Assembly (NCBI GenBank): GCA_050699715.1
Contig: JBOHFR010000002.1
Coordinates: forward strand, 1-64,000
Reading direction: 5' to 3'
Length of the DNA: 64,000 nucleotides
Source of the DNA: GCA-003244245 sp050699715
GTDB taxonomy: Bacteria; Actinomycetota; Actinomycetes; Mycobacteriales; Pseudonocardiaceae
Of the stretch, positions 1 through 7,345 are shown piece by piece; positions within the stretch are counted from its first letter, which is position 1; every line of letters starts with the position of its first letter. Below the pieces are notes generated by a model, which saw only the letters and a program-made list of their open reading frames with translations, was not told where the DNA came from and made no database searches. Made by a program: the position numbers and the translations under genes.

Positions 1-121
1 CGAGATGCAGGCTAACGGCCTCGTCCCTGTATTCCTGGGTGAAACTTCGGCGTGTCGCCACGCGATCTCCTCCGCTGGCACTCAGCGGCAGTCACGACCG
101 GGTGTCTACAAGATCGGGTAC

Positions 122-640
122 GGTCCAGAGGAACTCGCCGAGCTGGAGCCGGGCAACACGACCTACCGCCGAGACCTGTCCATCTCCTACGAACGCCTCG
201 CTGACCTCGCCCGGGAAGCCGGGCGCTCCGGAGACGCCGAAACGCTCTACCGTCAATCCTTGACAGTGCGCGAGGAACTCGCCGAGCTGGAGCCGGGCAA
301 CACGACCTACCGCCGAGACCTGTCCATCTCCTATAACAAACTCGCTGACCTCGCCCGGGAAGCCGGGCAACTTGAGATTGCTCGGGATCTTGTTCACCGT
401 GCGGTCGGTATTCTGCGTGCCCTTCACCGACTGGAACCACGCCGGGTAGATGTCGCAGTCGAGTTCGCCTACGCGCTGTATTTATCAGCCATGATCGCGG
501 TTCTCGAAGAGCAAGAAAACGCCGGGCTGACCGAGCGGCAGGAGATTGTGGACGTGCTCGTCCCGTTCGAACCCGCTGGCTTACTAACCGCCCGGGGCCA
601 TTCGCTGCTTGCGTGGGTACGGGAAGGAGACAGCGACTGA
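122..640 (+). pseudogene. TPR-repeat protein, 5'-truncated
   Basis: The reading frame encodes two nearly identical TPR-like units, each with the core ELAELEPGNTTYRRDLSISY, followed by a shorter third helix pair and an acidic C-terminus. The two units are also almost identical as DNA (about 128-209 and 269-350), so they arose by recent tandem duplication or are homogenised by recombination. The residues encoded before position 122 do not look like TPR and no good ribosome binding site is visible, so I read this as the 3' end of a longer TPR gene that lost its front. Such repeat tails are common in actinomycete signalling and STAND proteins, which gives no specific function. It is followed by 160 bases without a gene. 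Confidence 0.5.
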
Positions 641-801
641 GCTGGTCAACGGGATTCGTCGGCGACGAGGCAGCGCTGCGCCTAAAAAGATCATAATCTT
701 TACGTCCACGGGAACGGCCATAACAGGGTTTATGCAGGTCGTAGGACTTTTTGGTCATGATTAACAGAACTGGATAAATCGGACACATAAAGAGATGGTA
801 G

Positions 802-1386
802 ATGCCCGCGGCCTACGCTGCTTGCGTGGCTGACGAGCGCGGCGCAGGCGGATGGCGAAGGTTTGGGGAGAAGACGGTGTATGACAACCGGTGGGTGCGG
901 TTGGGGTTGGTGGATGTGGGGGCGCCGAACGGGGAGCGGTGGGATTACCACGTGGTGCATCTGGGTCGGATCGCGGTGGCGCTGATCGTGGATGGCCAGG
1001 ATCGGGTGTTGATGTTGTGGCGGTATCGGTTCGTCACGGAGCAGTGGGGGTATGAGCTGCTCGGGGGCTTGGTGGATGAGGGCGAGGATGCCGCGATCAC
1101 GGCGGCGCGGGAGGCGGAGGAGGAGAGCGGGTGGCGTCCGCTCGGTGAGCCGCAGTGTCTGGTGAGTTTTGAGCCGTTGCCGGGGCAGGTGACGGCGCCG
1201 GTTGAGGTGTTTTTGTGGCGGGGGGCGGAGCTGATCGGGGAGCCGACTGATACCGAGGAGGTCGGCCGGGTGGAGTGGGTGCCGTTGTCGCGGGTGCCGG
1301 AGTTGGCGGCGCGACAGGAGCTGCTCGGGTCGGGAACGCTGGTGGCGCTGCTGTACTACCTGGCCTCACGGGGGGGTGCCGGGTAG
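802..1386 (+). CDS. Nudix hydrolase
   Basis: This 194-residue protein should hydrolyse a nucleoside diphosphate linked to another moiety, resembling the ADP-ribose pyrophosphatase type. The Nudix box is clear around residues 94-116 (GGLVDEGEDAAI followed by REAEEESG) and provides the metal-binding glutamates. The start at 802 has only a weak ribosome binding site; a GTG at 826 is an alternative. Its last 21 bases overlap the end of the convergent XRE regulator. A Nudix gene beside element regulators recalls Pif of pSAM2, a Nudix protein that blocks redundant transfer between cells carrying the element (known for pSAM2). A role in transfer immunity here is an inference. It could equally be a housekeeping pyrophosphatase captured by the element. 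Confidence 0.85.
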   Translation: MPAAYAACVADERGAGGWRRFGEKTVYDNRWVRLGLVDVGAPNGERWDYHVVHLGRIAVALIVDGQDRVLMLWRYRFVTEQWGYELLGGLVDEGEDAAITAAREAEEESGWRPLGEPQCLVSFEPLPGQVTAPVEVFLWRGAELIGEPTDTEEVGRVEWVPLSRVPELAARQELLGSGTLVALLYYLASRGGAG

Positions 1387-2487
1387 GACAAGTTGGTTGA
1401 GGCGCCGTTGGTGCCGGTCGGATTTGATCTGTGCCGTGAGGCGTCGGGCCTGGCGGGTGTGGGTGAGGGCGGCGTCACGGTCGCCGGCAGCCGCATAGGC
1501 GTAGGCGAGGTCGACGAGCAGGCCGGTGCGGGCGCGGACGAAGTCCGCCGGGAGACGTGCGAGGGCTGCGGCGAGTTGGTCAATCGCGTCCGGCGCGCCG
1601 ACACGCGCGAGTGCGTTGCCACGCCAGCGGTCGAGGTGGGAGTCGCCGAGGATCAGGAAGGGCAGCGCGGGGTCGATGGGGTCGGCCGGAAGCAGGCTGG
1701 AAGCGGTGTCGAAGGCTCGTCGTGCGTCGTTGGCGTGGCCGGCGGCGGCGAGCGTTTCGCCGTGTGCTGCGGTGAGCCAGGCCTGGAGTAGGGGTGTGGC
1801 GGTGCCGTTGGCGATGGTGCGGGCGTGGGCGAGTTGGTCGATGGCGGCGGTGGTGTCGTCGAGGTCGAGGAGGACGAAGGCTTGCTCGGCGGTGGCGTGG
1901 GCGAGTAGCGCGGGGGAGTCGGCTTCTCGGGCGGCGGCTTTGGCGCGTTCGTAGTGATTCCACGCTTGGCTGAGGGCGGCGCGGTCGAGTGCTTGCCACC
2001 CAGCGAGGGTGGATGCCTCGACCAGGACCCCGGCTAGCGCGGATCGCTGCGGTCCGGCGCGGTAGCTGAGCAGTTGCTGTATTTGGTCAATTTGAGTGCG
2101 AAGTTGGTCAAGTTGGGTGAGGGCACCGAAGCGGCGGTCGAGGTGGCGGGAGTGGTCGATCTGGTGGCGGAAGACCTCGACGGTCTGGTGGTCGACGGTG
2201 CGGGCTATGGCGAGTCGGGATCGTAGTTCGGTGGCTTCGGGGTCTTCTTCGGGTTCGTCGGGGAAGCCGAGTTCAGCGTTGGTCCGGCCGTAGATCTCGC
2301 GAAACAACCGCTGGTAGATCTCGCTGGGTTGTTCTTTCCCGTTCTCCCACCGGGACAGCTTGGTCTTCAGGCTCGCCGGGTTCGCGATCGGCAGGTTCAG
2401 CGTGTGGGCGCGGCGGGTGAGGAGGTCGATCACCTGGGTACCGGTGTAGCCCAGGTGCCGGCGCACAGTCTGTAGCGATGTCAGCAT
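1366..2487 (-). CDS. XRE-type regulator with TPR-like C-terminus
   Basis: This 373-residue protein begins with a helix-turn-helix region (about residues 1-60, including LKTKLSRWENGKEQPSE, the typical recognition-helix and loop pattern of XRE proteins). A long helical region rich in alanine and leucine follows and resembles the TPR sensor domains of actinomycete peptide-responsive or developmental regulators. It is a clear paralogue of the regulator at 7346-8482: both share a segment built on the core TLAGWQALD and then AQAFVL-like helices. The two paralogues bracket the transfer module. The gene is convergent with the Nudix gene and the two overlap by 21 bases. Upstream (about 2520-2565) there is a duplicated GGTTAATGG motif that could be an operator. 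Confidence 0.8.
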   Translation of the reverse strand: MLTSLQTVRRHLGYTGTQVIDLLTRRAHTLNLPIANPASLKTKLSRWENGKEQPSEIYQRLFREIYGRTNAELGFPDEPEEDPEATELRSRLAIARTVDHQTVEVFRHQIDHSRHLDRRFGALTQLDQLRTQIDQIQQLLSYRAGPQRSALAGVLVEASTLAGWQALDRAALSQAWNHYERAKAAAREADSPALLAHATAEQAFVLLDLDDTTAAIDQLAHARTIANGTATPLLQAWLTAAHGETLAAAGHANDARRAFDTASSLLPADPIDPALPFLILGDSHLDRWRGNALARVGAPDAIDQLAAALARLPADFVRARTGLLVDLAYAYAAAGDRDAALTHTRQARRLTAQIKSDRHQRRLNQLVLPGTPP

Positions 2488-2649
2488 GGCTGACTCCGGA
2501 GCCGAATAAACCGGTCCTGAGCTGCGCGGTTAATGGTGGTTAATGGCTCCGCTGTTAACCGGTGACAATTACGAAGCGGCACCTGGTGGGCGTTTCCTAG
2601 TGCCATGCAAGAAATCACCGGCACCACCAGCGGCCGGTTACCGACTGGC

Positions 2650-3003
2650 CTACTCATCGCGGGCCGCCAGCTCATCCAGTCGTCGCTCAATGGCGGCCAG
2701 GCGCCGGTCGATCGAGGTCAACCGGGCCGTGACGGGGTCTACTGGCGTGGTTTCTGGCTGGCTGCGATCGGGTGGGGTGTGGCCGCGCAGCAGGGCGTCG
2801 AGGTGCTCGGGGTGCCACCCCAGCGCCAGCGAGAGCGCTTCGAGCGTGCGGGCATTGCGGCGGCGCTGGGTGGTGTTGCGATGCAACTCGCGCACGATCG
2901 CCACCGATACCTGAGCCCGCTGCGCCAACTCCCGTTGCCGCCAATTGAGCTCAGCGAGCCTCGCATCGATCGCTCGCGCGACCGCCGCCCAGTTCTGCTG
3001 CAC
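2650..3003 (-). CDS. Small XRE-family repressor-like protein
   Basis: This 117-residue protein starts at a GTG preceded by GGAGGAATAG, a good ribosome binding site. Residues about 20-75 form a helix-turn-helix (WRQRELAQRAQVSVAIVREL), followed by a helical tail with the repeat-like RLTSIDRRLAAIERRLDEL that looks like a short coiled coil for dimerisation. It is divergent from the xis-like/WhiB/traB operon, with a perfect palindrome between the two start regions. It is therefore the obvious candidate repressor of the transfer operon and of itself (inference). The family is widespread and gives no ligand. Confidence 0.8.
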   Translation of the reverse strand: MQQNWAAVARAIDARLAELNWRQRELAQRAQVSVAIVRELHRNTTQRRRNARTLEALSLALGWHPEHLDALLRGHTPPDRSQPETTPVDPVTARLTSIDRRLAAIERRLDELAARDE

Positions 3004-3078
3004 CTATTCCTCCGCGCTCCGCCCTTGAGCGCCGAAGAGTAGCCCGCCCGCCGTTTCGGCAATTCCGCACACCATCGA

Positions 3079-3094
3079 GCACTGAAATCAGTGC
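3079..3094. promoter_or_regulatory. Palindromic operator candidate
   Basis: GCACTGAAATCAGTGC is a perfect inverted repeat with 7-base arms and a 2-base spacer. It lies between the small XRE gene (minus strand) and the xis-like gene (plus strand). Its position and size fit the operator of a dimeric XRE repressor acting on the divergent promoters. The assignment rests on symmetry and location only. Confidence 0.45.
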
Positions 3095-3135
3095 AATCGA
3101 CAGATGACATCAAGCTTTCGATGGGGAGTTCAATG

Positions 3136-3417
3136 ATGGACAGCACCGACAAGAGCGCCAGGAGCCCGGTGTTCTACACCGTCCCGGAGGCCGCCCACGT
3201 GCTGCGGGTGACCCCAGCGACGATCTACCGCGCCATCCGGGACGACGCCTTCCCGGCCGTGCGGATCCGCACCCGCTATGTCATCCCAGCTGCGGCTGCG
3301 GACCGGTTGGCGGTCGAGGCGGCGGAGTCCGGTGGGTGCGTTGATGTGGCTGCGATGGCCGCGCAGCGGCGCGCCGCTCGCGAGGTGGCCCGCGTGAGCG
3401 GGGGTGCGTCGTGGTGA
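3136..3417 (+). CDS. Excisionase-like helix-turn-helix protein
   Basis: This small protein is a MerR/excisionase-type winged helix: FYTVPEAAHVLRVTPATIY, then RAIRDDAFPAVRIRTRYVIP, the usual helix-turn-helix plus wing of the HTH_17 family. I place the start at 3136, because GGGGAG sits 7 bases upstream; an ATG at 3133 and one at 3091 are also open. It may act as the recombination directionality factor of module 0 or as an activator of the genes behind it. Unlike the two xis genes further right, it is not next to an integrase. Its end overlaps the WhiB-like gene (GTGGTGA), indicating translational coupling. Confidence 0.75.
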   Translation: MDSTDKSARSPVFYTVPEAAHVLRVTPATIYRAIRDDAFPAVRIRTRYVIPAAAADRLAVEAAESGGCVDVAAMAAQRRAAREVARVSGGASW

Positions 3418-3782
3418 CTCACGAGGACGACACCCCCGATTACGACGCCTTGGCCGCCCAACTCGATCGGTGGCAGCAGGTCCCCACCGATGTGCTCAGT
3501 GCCCTGGTGATGCGCCGTGGGCTGTGCCTGTGGGGCCTGTGGCCAGCCCACGAGCCCGACTGGGACGCACCCAGCGACCGGGACTTAGCCGCCCAGCTGT
3601 GCGCTGGGTGCCCGGTCATCGACCAGTGCCGGGAGCTGGATTTGCGCACCGCCGGTGCGTGCACCACCGGTGTGTGGGGCGCACTAGCTGAGGATGACCG
3701 GCGCGCGCTGCACCCGATCTGGCAGCGGCGCCGCCAGCACCAGCTGACCAGCGATGATCAGGAAGGAGGGCCGACGCCATGA
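3411..3782 (+). CDS. WhiB-like iron-sulfur regulator
   Basis: This 123-residue protein has the WhiB cysteine pattern: Cys39, then Cys64-x2-Cys67-x5-Cys73, followed by the turn GVWGA at residues 87-91. In this family the four cysteines hold a 4Fe-4S cluster and the GVWG turn is followed by the DNA- or sigma-factor-binding tail. The spacing between the first and second cysteine (24 residues) is slightly longer than usual. WhiB-like genes are often found on actinomycete plasmids and phages, where they modulate host sigma-factor activity. It starts with GTG inside the end of the previous gene and overlaps the next gene by four bases (ATGA). Confidence 0.85.
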   Translation: MVTHEDDTPDYDALAAQLDRWQQVPTDVLSALVMRRGLCLWGLWPAHEPDWDAPSDRDLAAQLCAGCPVIDQCRELDLRTAGACTTGVWGALAEDDRRALHPIWQRRRQHQLTSDDQEGGPTP

Positions 3783-4099
3783 CCATCAATCTGAGCCCGA
3801 CGCAGGTGGTTGCCGTCTTGGGTGTGGGGCGGGCGCTGCTGATGATGTGGCGCTCGGGCACCCGGCGGGGTCGACGAGCGGGCGAGGCTGCCCACACGGG
3901 CTCCCGGGTCACGTCGCTGGCCGGGCACCTGTTGGGCACCGCTGGGGTGATCGTTGGGGTGCAGTGGGTGGCTATCACCTACACGCCGGGGAGCACGTTG
4001 TTCTGGGTCGTGCTCGCCCTCCCGGCGCTGATCACCGCGCATGCGCTCACCAGATCAGTGGCCTCGATGGACACCTCCTGGCGAGGTGACCGCCGATGA
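3779..4099 (+). CDS. Small membrane protein of the transfer operon
   Basis: This 106-residue protein has an N-terminal hydrophobic stretch (VVAVLGVGRALLMMW), a basic loop, and two further hydrophobic segments (about residues 48-68 and 74-90). It should be a small inner-membrane protein. It is preceded by AAGGAGGG, overlaps the WhiB-like gene upstream and overlaps traB downstream by four bases. In AICEs and Streptomyces plasmids such genes next to traB are usually spread (Spd) functions that move DNA between compartments of the mycelium. I see no family motif that proves this. Confidence 0.65.
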   Translation: MTINLSPTQVVAVLGVGRALLMMWRSGTRRGRRAGEAAHTGSRVTSLAGHLLGTAGVIVGVQWVAITYTPGSTLFWVVLALPALITAHALTRSVASMDTSWRGDRR

Positions 4100-6234
4100 G
4101 CACGCCACAGCAATCAGCGGTGGTCCCGGCGGATCCGGTGCTCGACGGCGAGCTGATCGATAACGACGAGCGCCCCCATGGCCAGCACAAGCAGGACGGG
4201 CGGGCGACGTCGTGGTGGCAGCGCTCACCGCGCGTCCCCGCCGCGTTCACAAGCCACGCCCACGCCACGCAGGCCGGCAAGGACGCCGTCGTGGCCGTGG
4301 TGCGTACACCGTGGCGGTTCGTGGGCGCGACCGGTCGGGGCACGGTGCTGGCCGTGCGGGCGTGGCGGCGATGGGTGACCGTGCGCGACTATCGGGAGGC
4401 GGCTGAGCAGTCGGAGAAGCTCGCGGATAAGTACGTCGAGATCCGTGAGCTGACCCTGGTGCGGTGGCGGGTCACCGGCGCCGTGGCCGGGGTCGGCATG
4501 GCCGGTGTCGCGGTGAGCGACATGGTCTACGGTTCCCGGGCACCATGGATCACGGCCACAGTCGGTGCAGCTGTCTTGGCGATCACGGGTCGGCGTAAAG
4601 ATGGCAGCCCCGGTCGGCGGGCCGTGCTCGCCGGACCCCGGTCGCTGACCTGGACCATGGACCCGCAAATCCTGGTTGACGCCTTCCGCGACGCCAAACT
4701 CATCGGCAAAGACGAGACCCTGCGGCTGGTCGAGCGCGCCCACCGGGTCGGCGCCGGGTGGGCAATCACCGTCGATCTTCCGGCCACCCGCAAGGCCACT
4801 GACGTGGTCAAAAACCGTGAAGCGCTCGCGTCCGCGCTCGCGGTGGATGAGGTGCAACTGCTCGTCGAGCGGGTCCGGGGCAACGGTGGGCACGCCGGGC
4901 GGGTCGCGATGTGGGTCGCCGACGCCGACCCCTACGCCACCCCACCCCTGCGCACCCCGCTACTCGACGTCCCCCGCTGGGACGCCTGGCGCCCGGTGCC
5001 CTTCGGCCGCGATGCCCGGGACCGCCGCATCAGCCTCCCGCTGGTGTGGACCTCGCTGCTCGTCGGAGCGATCCCCCGCCAAGGCAAGACCTTCGCCGCC
5101 CGCCTGGCCACCGCTGGTCTGATCCTCGACCCGCACACCCGGCTCTACGTGGCTGACTTCAAAGCCGGGAAAGACTGGGACGCCGCCGCGCACGTCGCGC
5201 ACCGGTTCCTCTCCGGTGACGAACCCGCCCACGTCCTCACCCTCGCTGCGTGGCTGGTCGAGCTCGTCACCGAAGTCCAAGGCCGGTACCGGCGCATGCG
5301 CGAACTCGACAACACCACCTGCCCCGAATCGAAAATCACCCCCGCCATGTCCCGTGACCCATCACTGAACATGCCGATCACCGGCATCGTCATCGACGAA
5401 GTCCAAATCCCCCTCGAAGAACGCACCCCCATCGACATGCACGGTAAAACCATTCCCGCTGGTCAGTACATCGGTGAACTGCTCACCTGGCTGGCCAAGA
5501 AAGGACCCGCCGCCGGAATCGTCCTCATCCTGGCCACCCAACACCCAGACACGAAAACAATCCCCTCCGCACTGCGCGCGGTGCTCGGGTCCCGGTTCGC
5601 GCTGCGGGTGATGGACTGGCGCGACAGCAACATCATCCTCGGCGAGCAGATGAACACCCGAGGATGGGACAGCAGCCGACTACTCCCCTCACACAAAGGC
5701 GTCGGCATTCTCCGCCCCGACGGCGACATCGCAGCCGGCGCGGATGTGCTGGCGGTGATGGTCCGCACCGACTACATGCCCAACAACGACTGGACCACCC
5801 TCTGCGAACGCGGCCGGGCGCTGCGCGAAGCGGCCGGCACACTGACCGGCCACGCCATCGGCGCCAGATCCACCCCCGCGCTCGACCCTGCCACCGTGGC
5901 CCACGTCATCACCGGGAACATCCCCACCAAGGACACCCCGCCCGCTCGGGAGTTGCCCGAGCCCCTCAACTCGGTCGTCGCCTACCTAGGCACCGATCTC
6001 GACGAAGGCGGGCGCGAGTTCGTGCCCACCGCCGAACTCGCCGACGCCTTCGAGGTCGAACCGACCGCGTTCGGCCGGCAGATGGGCGACCTCGGCTGCC
6101 GACCCCGCCCCGGTCGGGTTATCGGTGAGGACGGCATCAGCCGGCAAGTACGCGGCTACCTCCTCACCGACATCCGCACCGCCATCGAAAAGGTCCTGCG
6201 GGAGGACCTGGAGCCCGATGACGATCCAGTCTGA
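4096..6234 (+). CDS. TraB/TraSA-like FtsK-type DNA translocase
   Basis: This 712-residue protein is the single conjugation ATPase expected in an AICE: a septal FtsK/SpoIIIE-like pump that moves double-stranded DNA into a neighbouring cell. Residues about 120-165 contain two hydrophobic segments. The motor domain follows, with a P-loop-like GAIPRQGKT at residues 324-332 and a Walker B GIVIDEVQ. The last 80 residues look like a small winged-helix domain (FVPTAELADAFEVEPTAFG), as in plasmid TraB proteins that read 8-bp repeats in the transfer locus. A cluster of ten-base repeats begins exactly at its stop codon and would be its target. The P-loop has one extra residue compared with the canonical spacing. 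Confidence 0.9.
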   Translation: MSTPQQSAVVPADPVLDGELIDNDERPHGQHKQDGRATSWWQRSPRVPAAFTSHAHATQAGKDAVVAVVRTPWRFVGATGRGTVLAVRAWRRWVTVRDYREAAEQSEKLADKYVEIRELTLVRWRVTGAVAGVGMAGVAVSDMVYGSRAPWITATVGAAVLAITGRRKDGSPGRRAVLAGPRSLTWTMDPQILVDAFRDAKLIGKDETLRLVERAHRVGAGWAITVDLPATRKATDVVKNREALASALAVDEVQLLVERVRGNGGHAGRVAMWVADADPYATPPLRTPLLDVPRWDAWRPVPFGRDARDRRISLPLVWTSLLVGAIPRQGKTFAARLATAGLILDPHTRLYVADFKAGKDWDAAAHVAHRFLSGDEPAHVLTLAAWLVELVTEVQGRYRRMRELDNTTCPESKITPAMSRDPSLNMPITGIVIDEVQIPLEERTPIDMHGKTIPAGQYIGELLTWLAKKGPAAGIVLILATQHPDTKTIPSALRAVLGSRFALRVMDWRDSNIILGEQMNTRGWDSSRLLPSHKGVGILRPDGDIAAGADVLAVMVRTDYMPNNDWTTLCERGRALREAAGTLTGHAIGARSTPALDPATVAHVITGNIPTKDTPPARELPEPLNSVVAYLGTDLDEGGREFVPTAELADAFEVEPTAFGRQMGDLGCRPRPGRVIGEDGISRQVRGYLLTDIRTAIEKVLREDLEPDDDPV

Positions 6235-6355
6235 ACCCGTCACAGCGTTGGGTAACCCGTCACGGGGGTGTGACGGGTTACCCAACGCCGCTAGCAGCGC
6301 AAACGCTCCGTGTGACGGGTTGAGCCGATCCCAGGCAACCCGTCACACCCGTCAC
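6234..6355. repeat. Repeat cluster behind traB, candidate clt locus
   Basis: Six copies of AACCCGTCAC or its complement lie within 122 bases: forward at 6234, 6254, 6337 and (nine of ten bases) 6347; reverse at 6270 and 6312. The copies at 6254 and 6270 sit in a perfect 17-base inverted repeat (6247-6263 and 6270-6286, loop of six). In Streptomyces plasmids the TraB pump recognises short repeats at clt beside traB (known), so this is the likely recognition site of the pump encoded just upstream. The hairpin could also terminate traB transcription, but no T-run follows. Confidence 0.6.
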
Positions 6356-6404
6356 AGAACAGTCCGAAACGACCGAACGAGGCGACGCAGGCACAGCGGG
6401 TCGA

Positions 6405-6581
6405 TCACCGCACGCTCGCCCGCTGGGCCGTGATCAGCAACTCGCGGAGCTGACTCACCTCAGCATCGACCATGGACACGGTGGTTTTCCGCGCCCCGCC
6501 CACGGTGAGCCACACCCGCGCATCACCGCCCAAGCTCTGGACTCGCACGGTTCCGCGGAACATCTCCTCAGCAGAATGCAT
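6405..6581 (-). CDS. Small hypothetical protein (58 aa)
   Basis: A 58-residue frame beginning MHSAEEMFRGTVRVQ has a strong ribosome binding site (GAGGGGGG, a few bases before the ATG). It reads as a compact beta-rich protein followed by a helix (DAEVSQLRELLITAQ). The overall plan (short beta strands, then an Asp-x-x-x-Leu-Arg helix) resembles the 61-residue protein at 16496-16681 in element A. The two may be distant members of one AICE-associated family, but the identity is too low to claim it. Function unknown. Confidence 0.6.
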   Translation of the reverse strand: MHSAEEMFRGTVRVQSLGGDARVWLTVGGARKTTVSMVDAEVSQLRELLITAQRASVR

Positions 6582-6700
6582 CTGCCCCCCTCACGATGGA
6601 TAAAACCACGGCCCAAGAACCGATGGGTGGTGTTCTCCGGCGACCGGCTCCCGGGCCGTGGCACGGAGTCCCGGCAGTGGCGGAGTGCGGTGCCGGACCT

Positions 6701-6761
6701 CCTGCTCGCGCGTCCTGTGCGACGAGCTGGAAATAATTCTGTCAACAGCGTGACATCAGCG
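6701..6761. repeat. Diverged direct repeat, copy 1
   Basis: This 61-base stretch recurs at 7223-7282 in the same orientation. Shared blocks are CCTGCTCG, GCGAGCTG (with small changes) and AAATAAT, then ATCAGCG. The second copy sits 60-120 bases before the long regulator gene at 7346. The pair may be duplicated promoter/operator regions left by a past duplication; AAATAAT would be an extended -10-like element. No gene starts directly behind copy 1. Confidence 0.4.
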
Positions 6762-6805
6762 GAATGCCCACCGACTGCCACCACAGCGCCACGCACACGC
6801 CAGAG

Positions 6806-7096
6806 TTACCTCCGATGAGAGGGTGGGTGCAGGCCCAGCAATCGTCGCCAGGCGCTGGGCCGAGCGTGCCGTTGCCGGCGTCGTCGAGTGGGCTGCCTCA
6901 GCGCGAGGATCTGTACGCAGCGCCAGCACCGGCGTCCCGGTGGCTCGACGAGGGCGGCCGGTAGGAGGTGCTCGCCGCATACCGCCACTGGCTGCGGTCG
7001 CCCGGTGGCGTGCGCTGACTCCAGTACTTCTGAGGTGACCGCGTGGTCCAGCCAATCGGTGACCGAGGTGACCCAAGCCGGCCGGGACTCGCCCAC
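6806..7096 (-). CDS. Hypothetical protein with CxxC motif
   Basis: This 96-residue frame starts at a GTG preceded by GAGGTG at proper distance. The N-terminal half reads as a folded domain (WVTSVTDWLDHAVTSEVL), followed by AVCGEHLLPAALVEPPG and a CWRC motif. The pattern Cys-Gly...Leu-Pro-Ala...Pro-Pro-Gly...Cys-x-x-Cys resembles a family of small zinc-binding proteins I recall from actinomycete regulatory neighbourhoods. The tail is very arginine-rich. It lies between the two direct repeats at 6701 and 7223. Function not known. Confidence 0.5.
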   Translation of the reverse strand: MGESRPAWVTSVTDWLDHAVTSEVLESAHATGRPQPVAVCGEHLLPAALVEPPGRRCWRCVQILALRQPTRRRRQRHARPSAWRRLLGLHPPSHRR

Positions 7097-7222
7097 GTCT
7101 GCACCTCGTGTCCGGGGTCGCTGGAGTCACGGCCGGGAGCCGGGGCTCATCGGGGGCTCCCGGGCTCCCGGCCGTGACGGGGTGCCCCGGCGGCATTGTC
7201 AGACGGGCGCGGCACCGGGGCA

Positions 7223-7282
7223 CCCTGCTCGTCCGCCCTCTGCGGCGAGCTGAAATAATCTTGTCCCCAGCGCGGTATCAGC
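7223..7282. repeat. Diverged direct repeat, copy 2
   Basis: Second copy of the repeat described at 6701-6761. It lies upstream of the TTG-started regulator at 7346 and may hold its promoter. The region from 7097 to 7345 contains no other gene. Confidence 0.4.
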
Positions 7283-7345
7283 GACAAGGACCCGAGACCG
7301 CCCACACGACGCCACCGCAACGCCCTACCGAGGAGGTGAGCAGAA

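Noticed and set aside
2543..3042. Plus-strand frames opposite the small XRE gene
   Set aside because: No ribosome site or family; the minus-strand XRE protein explains the region.
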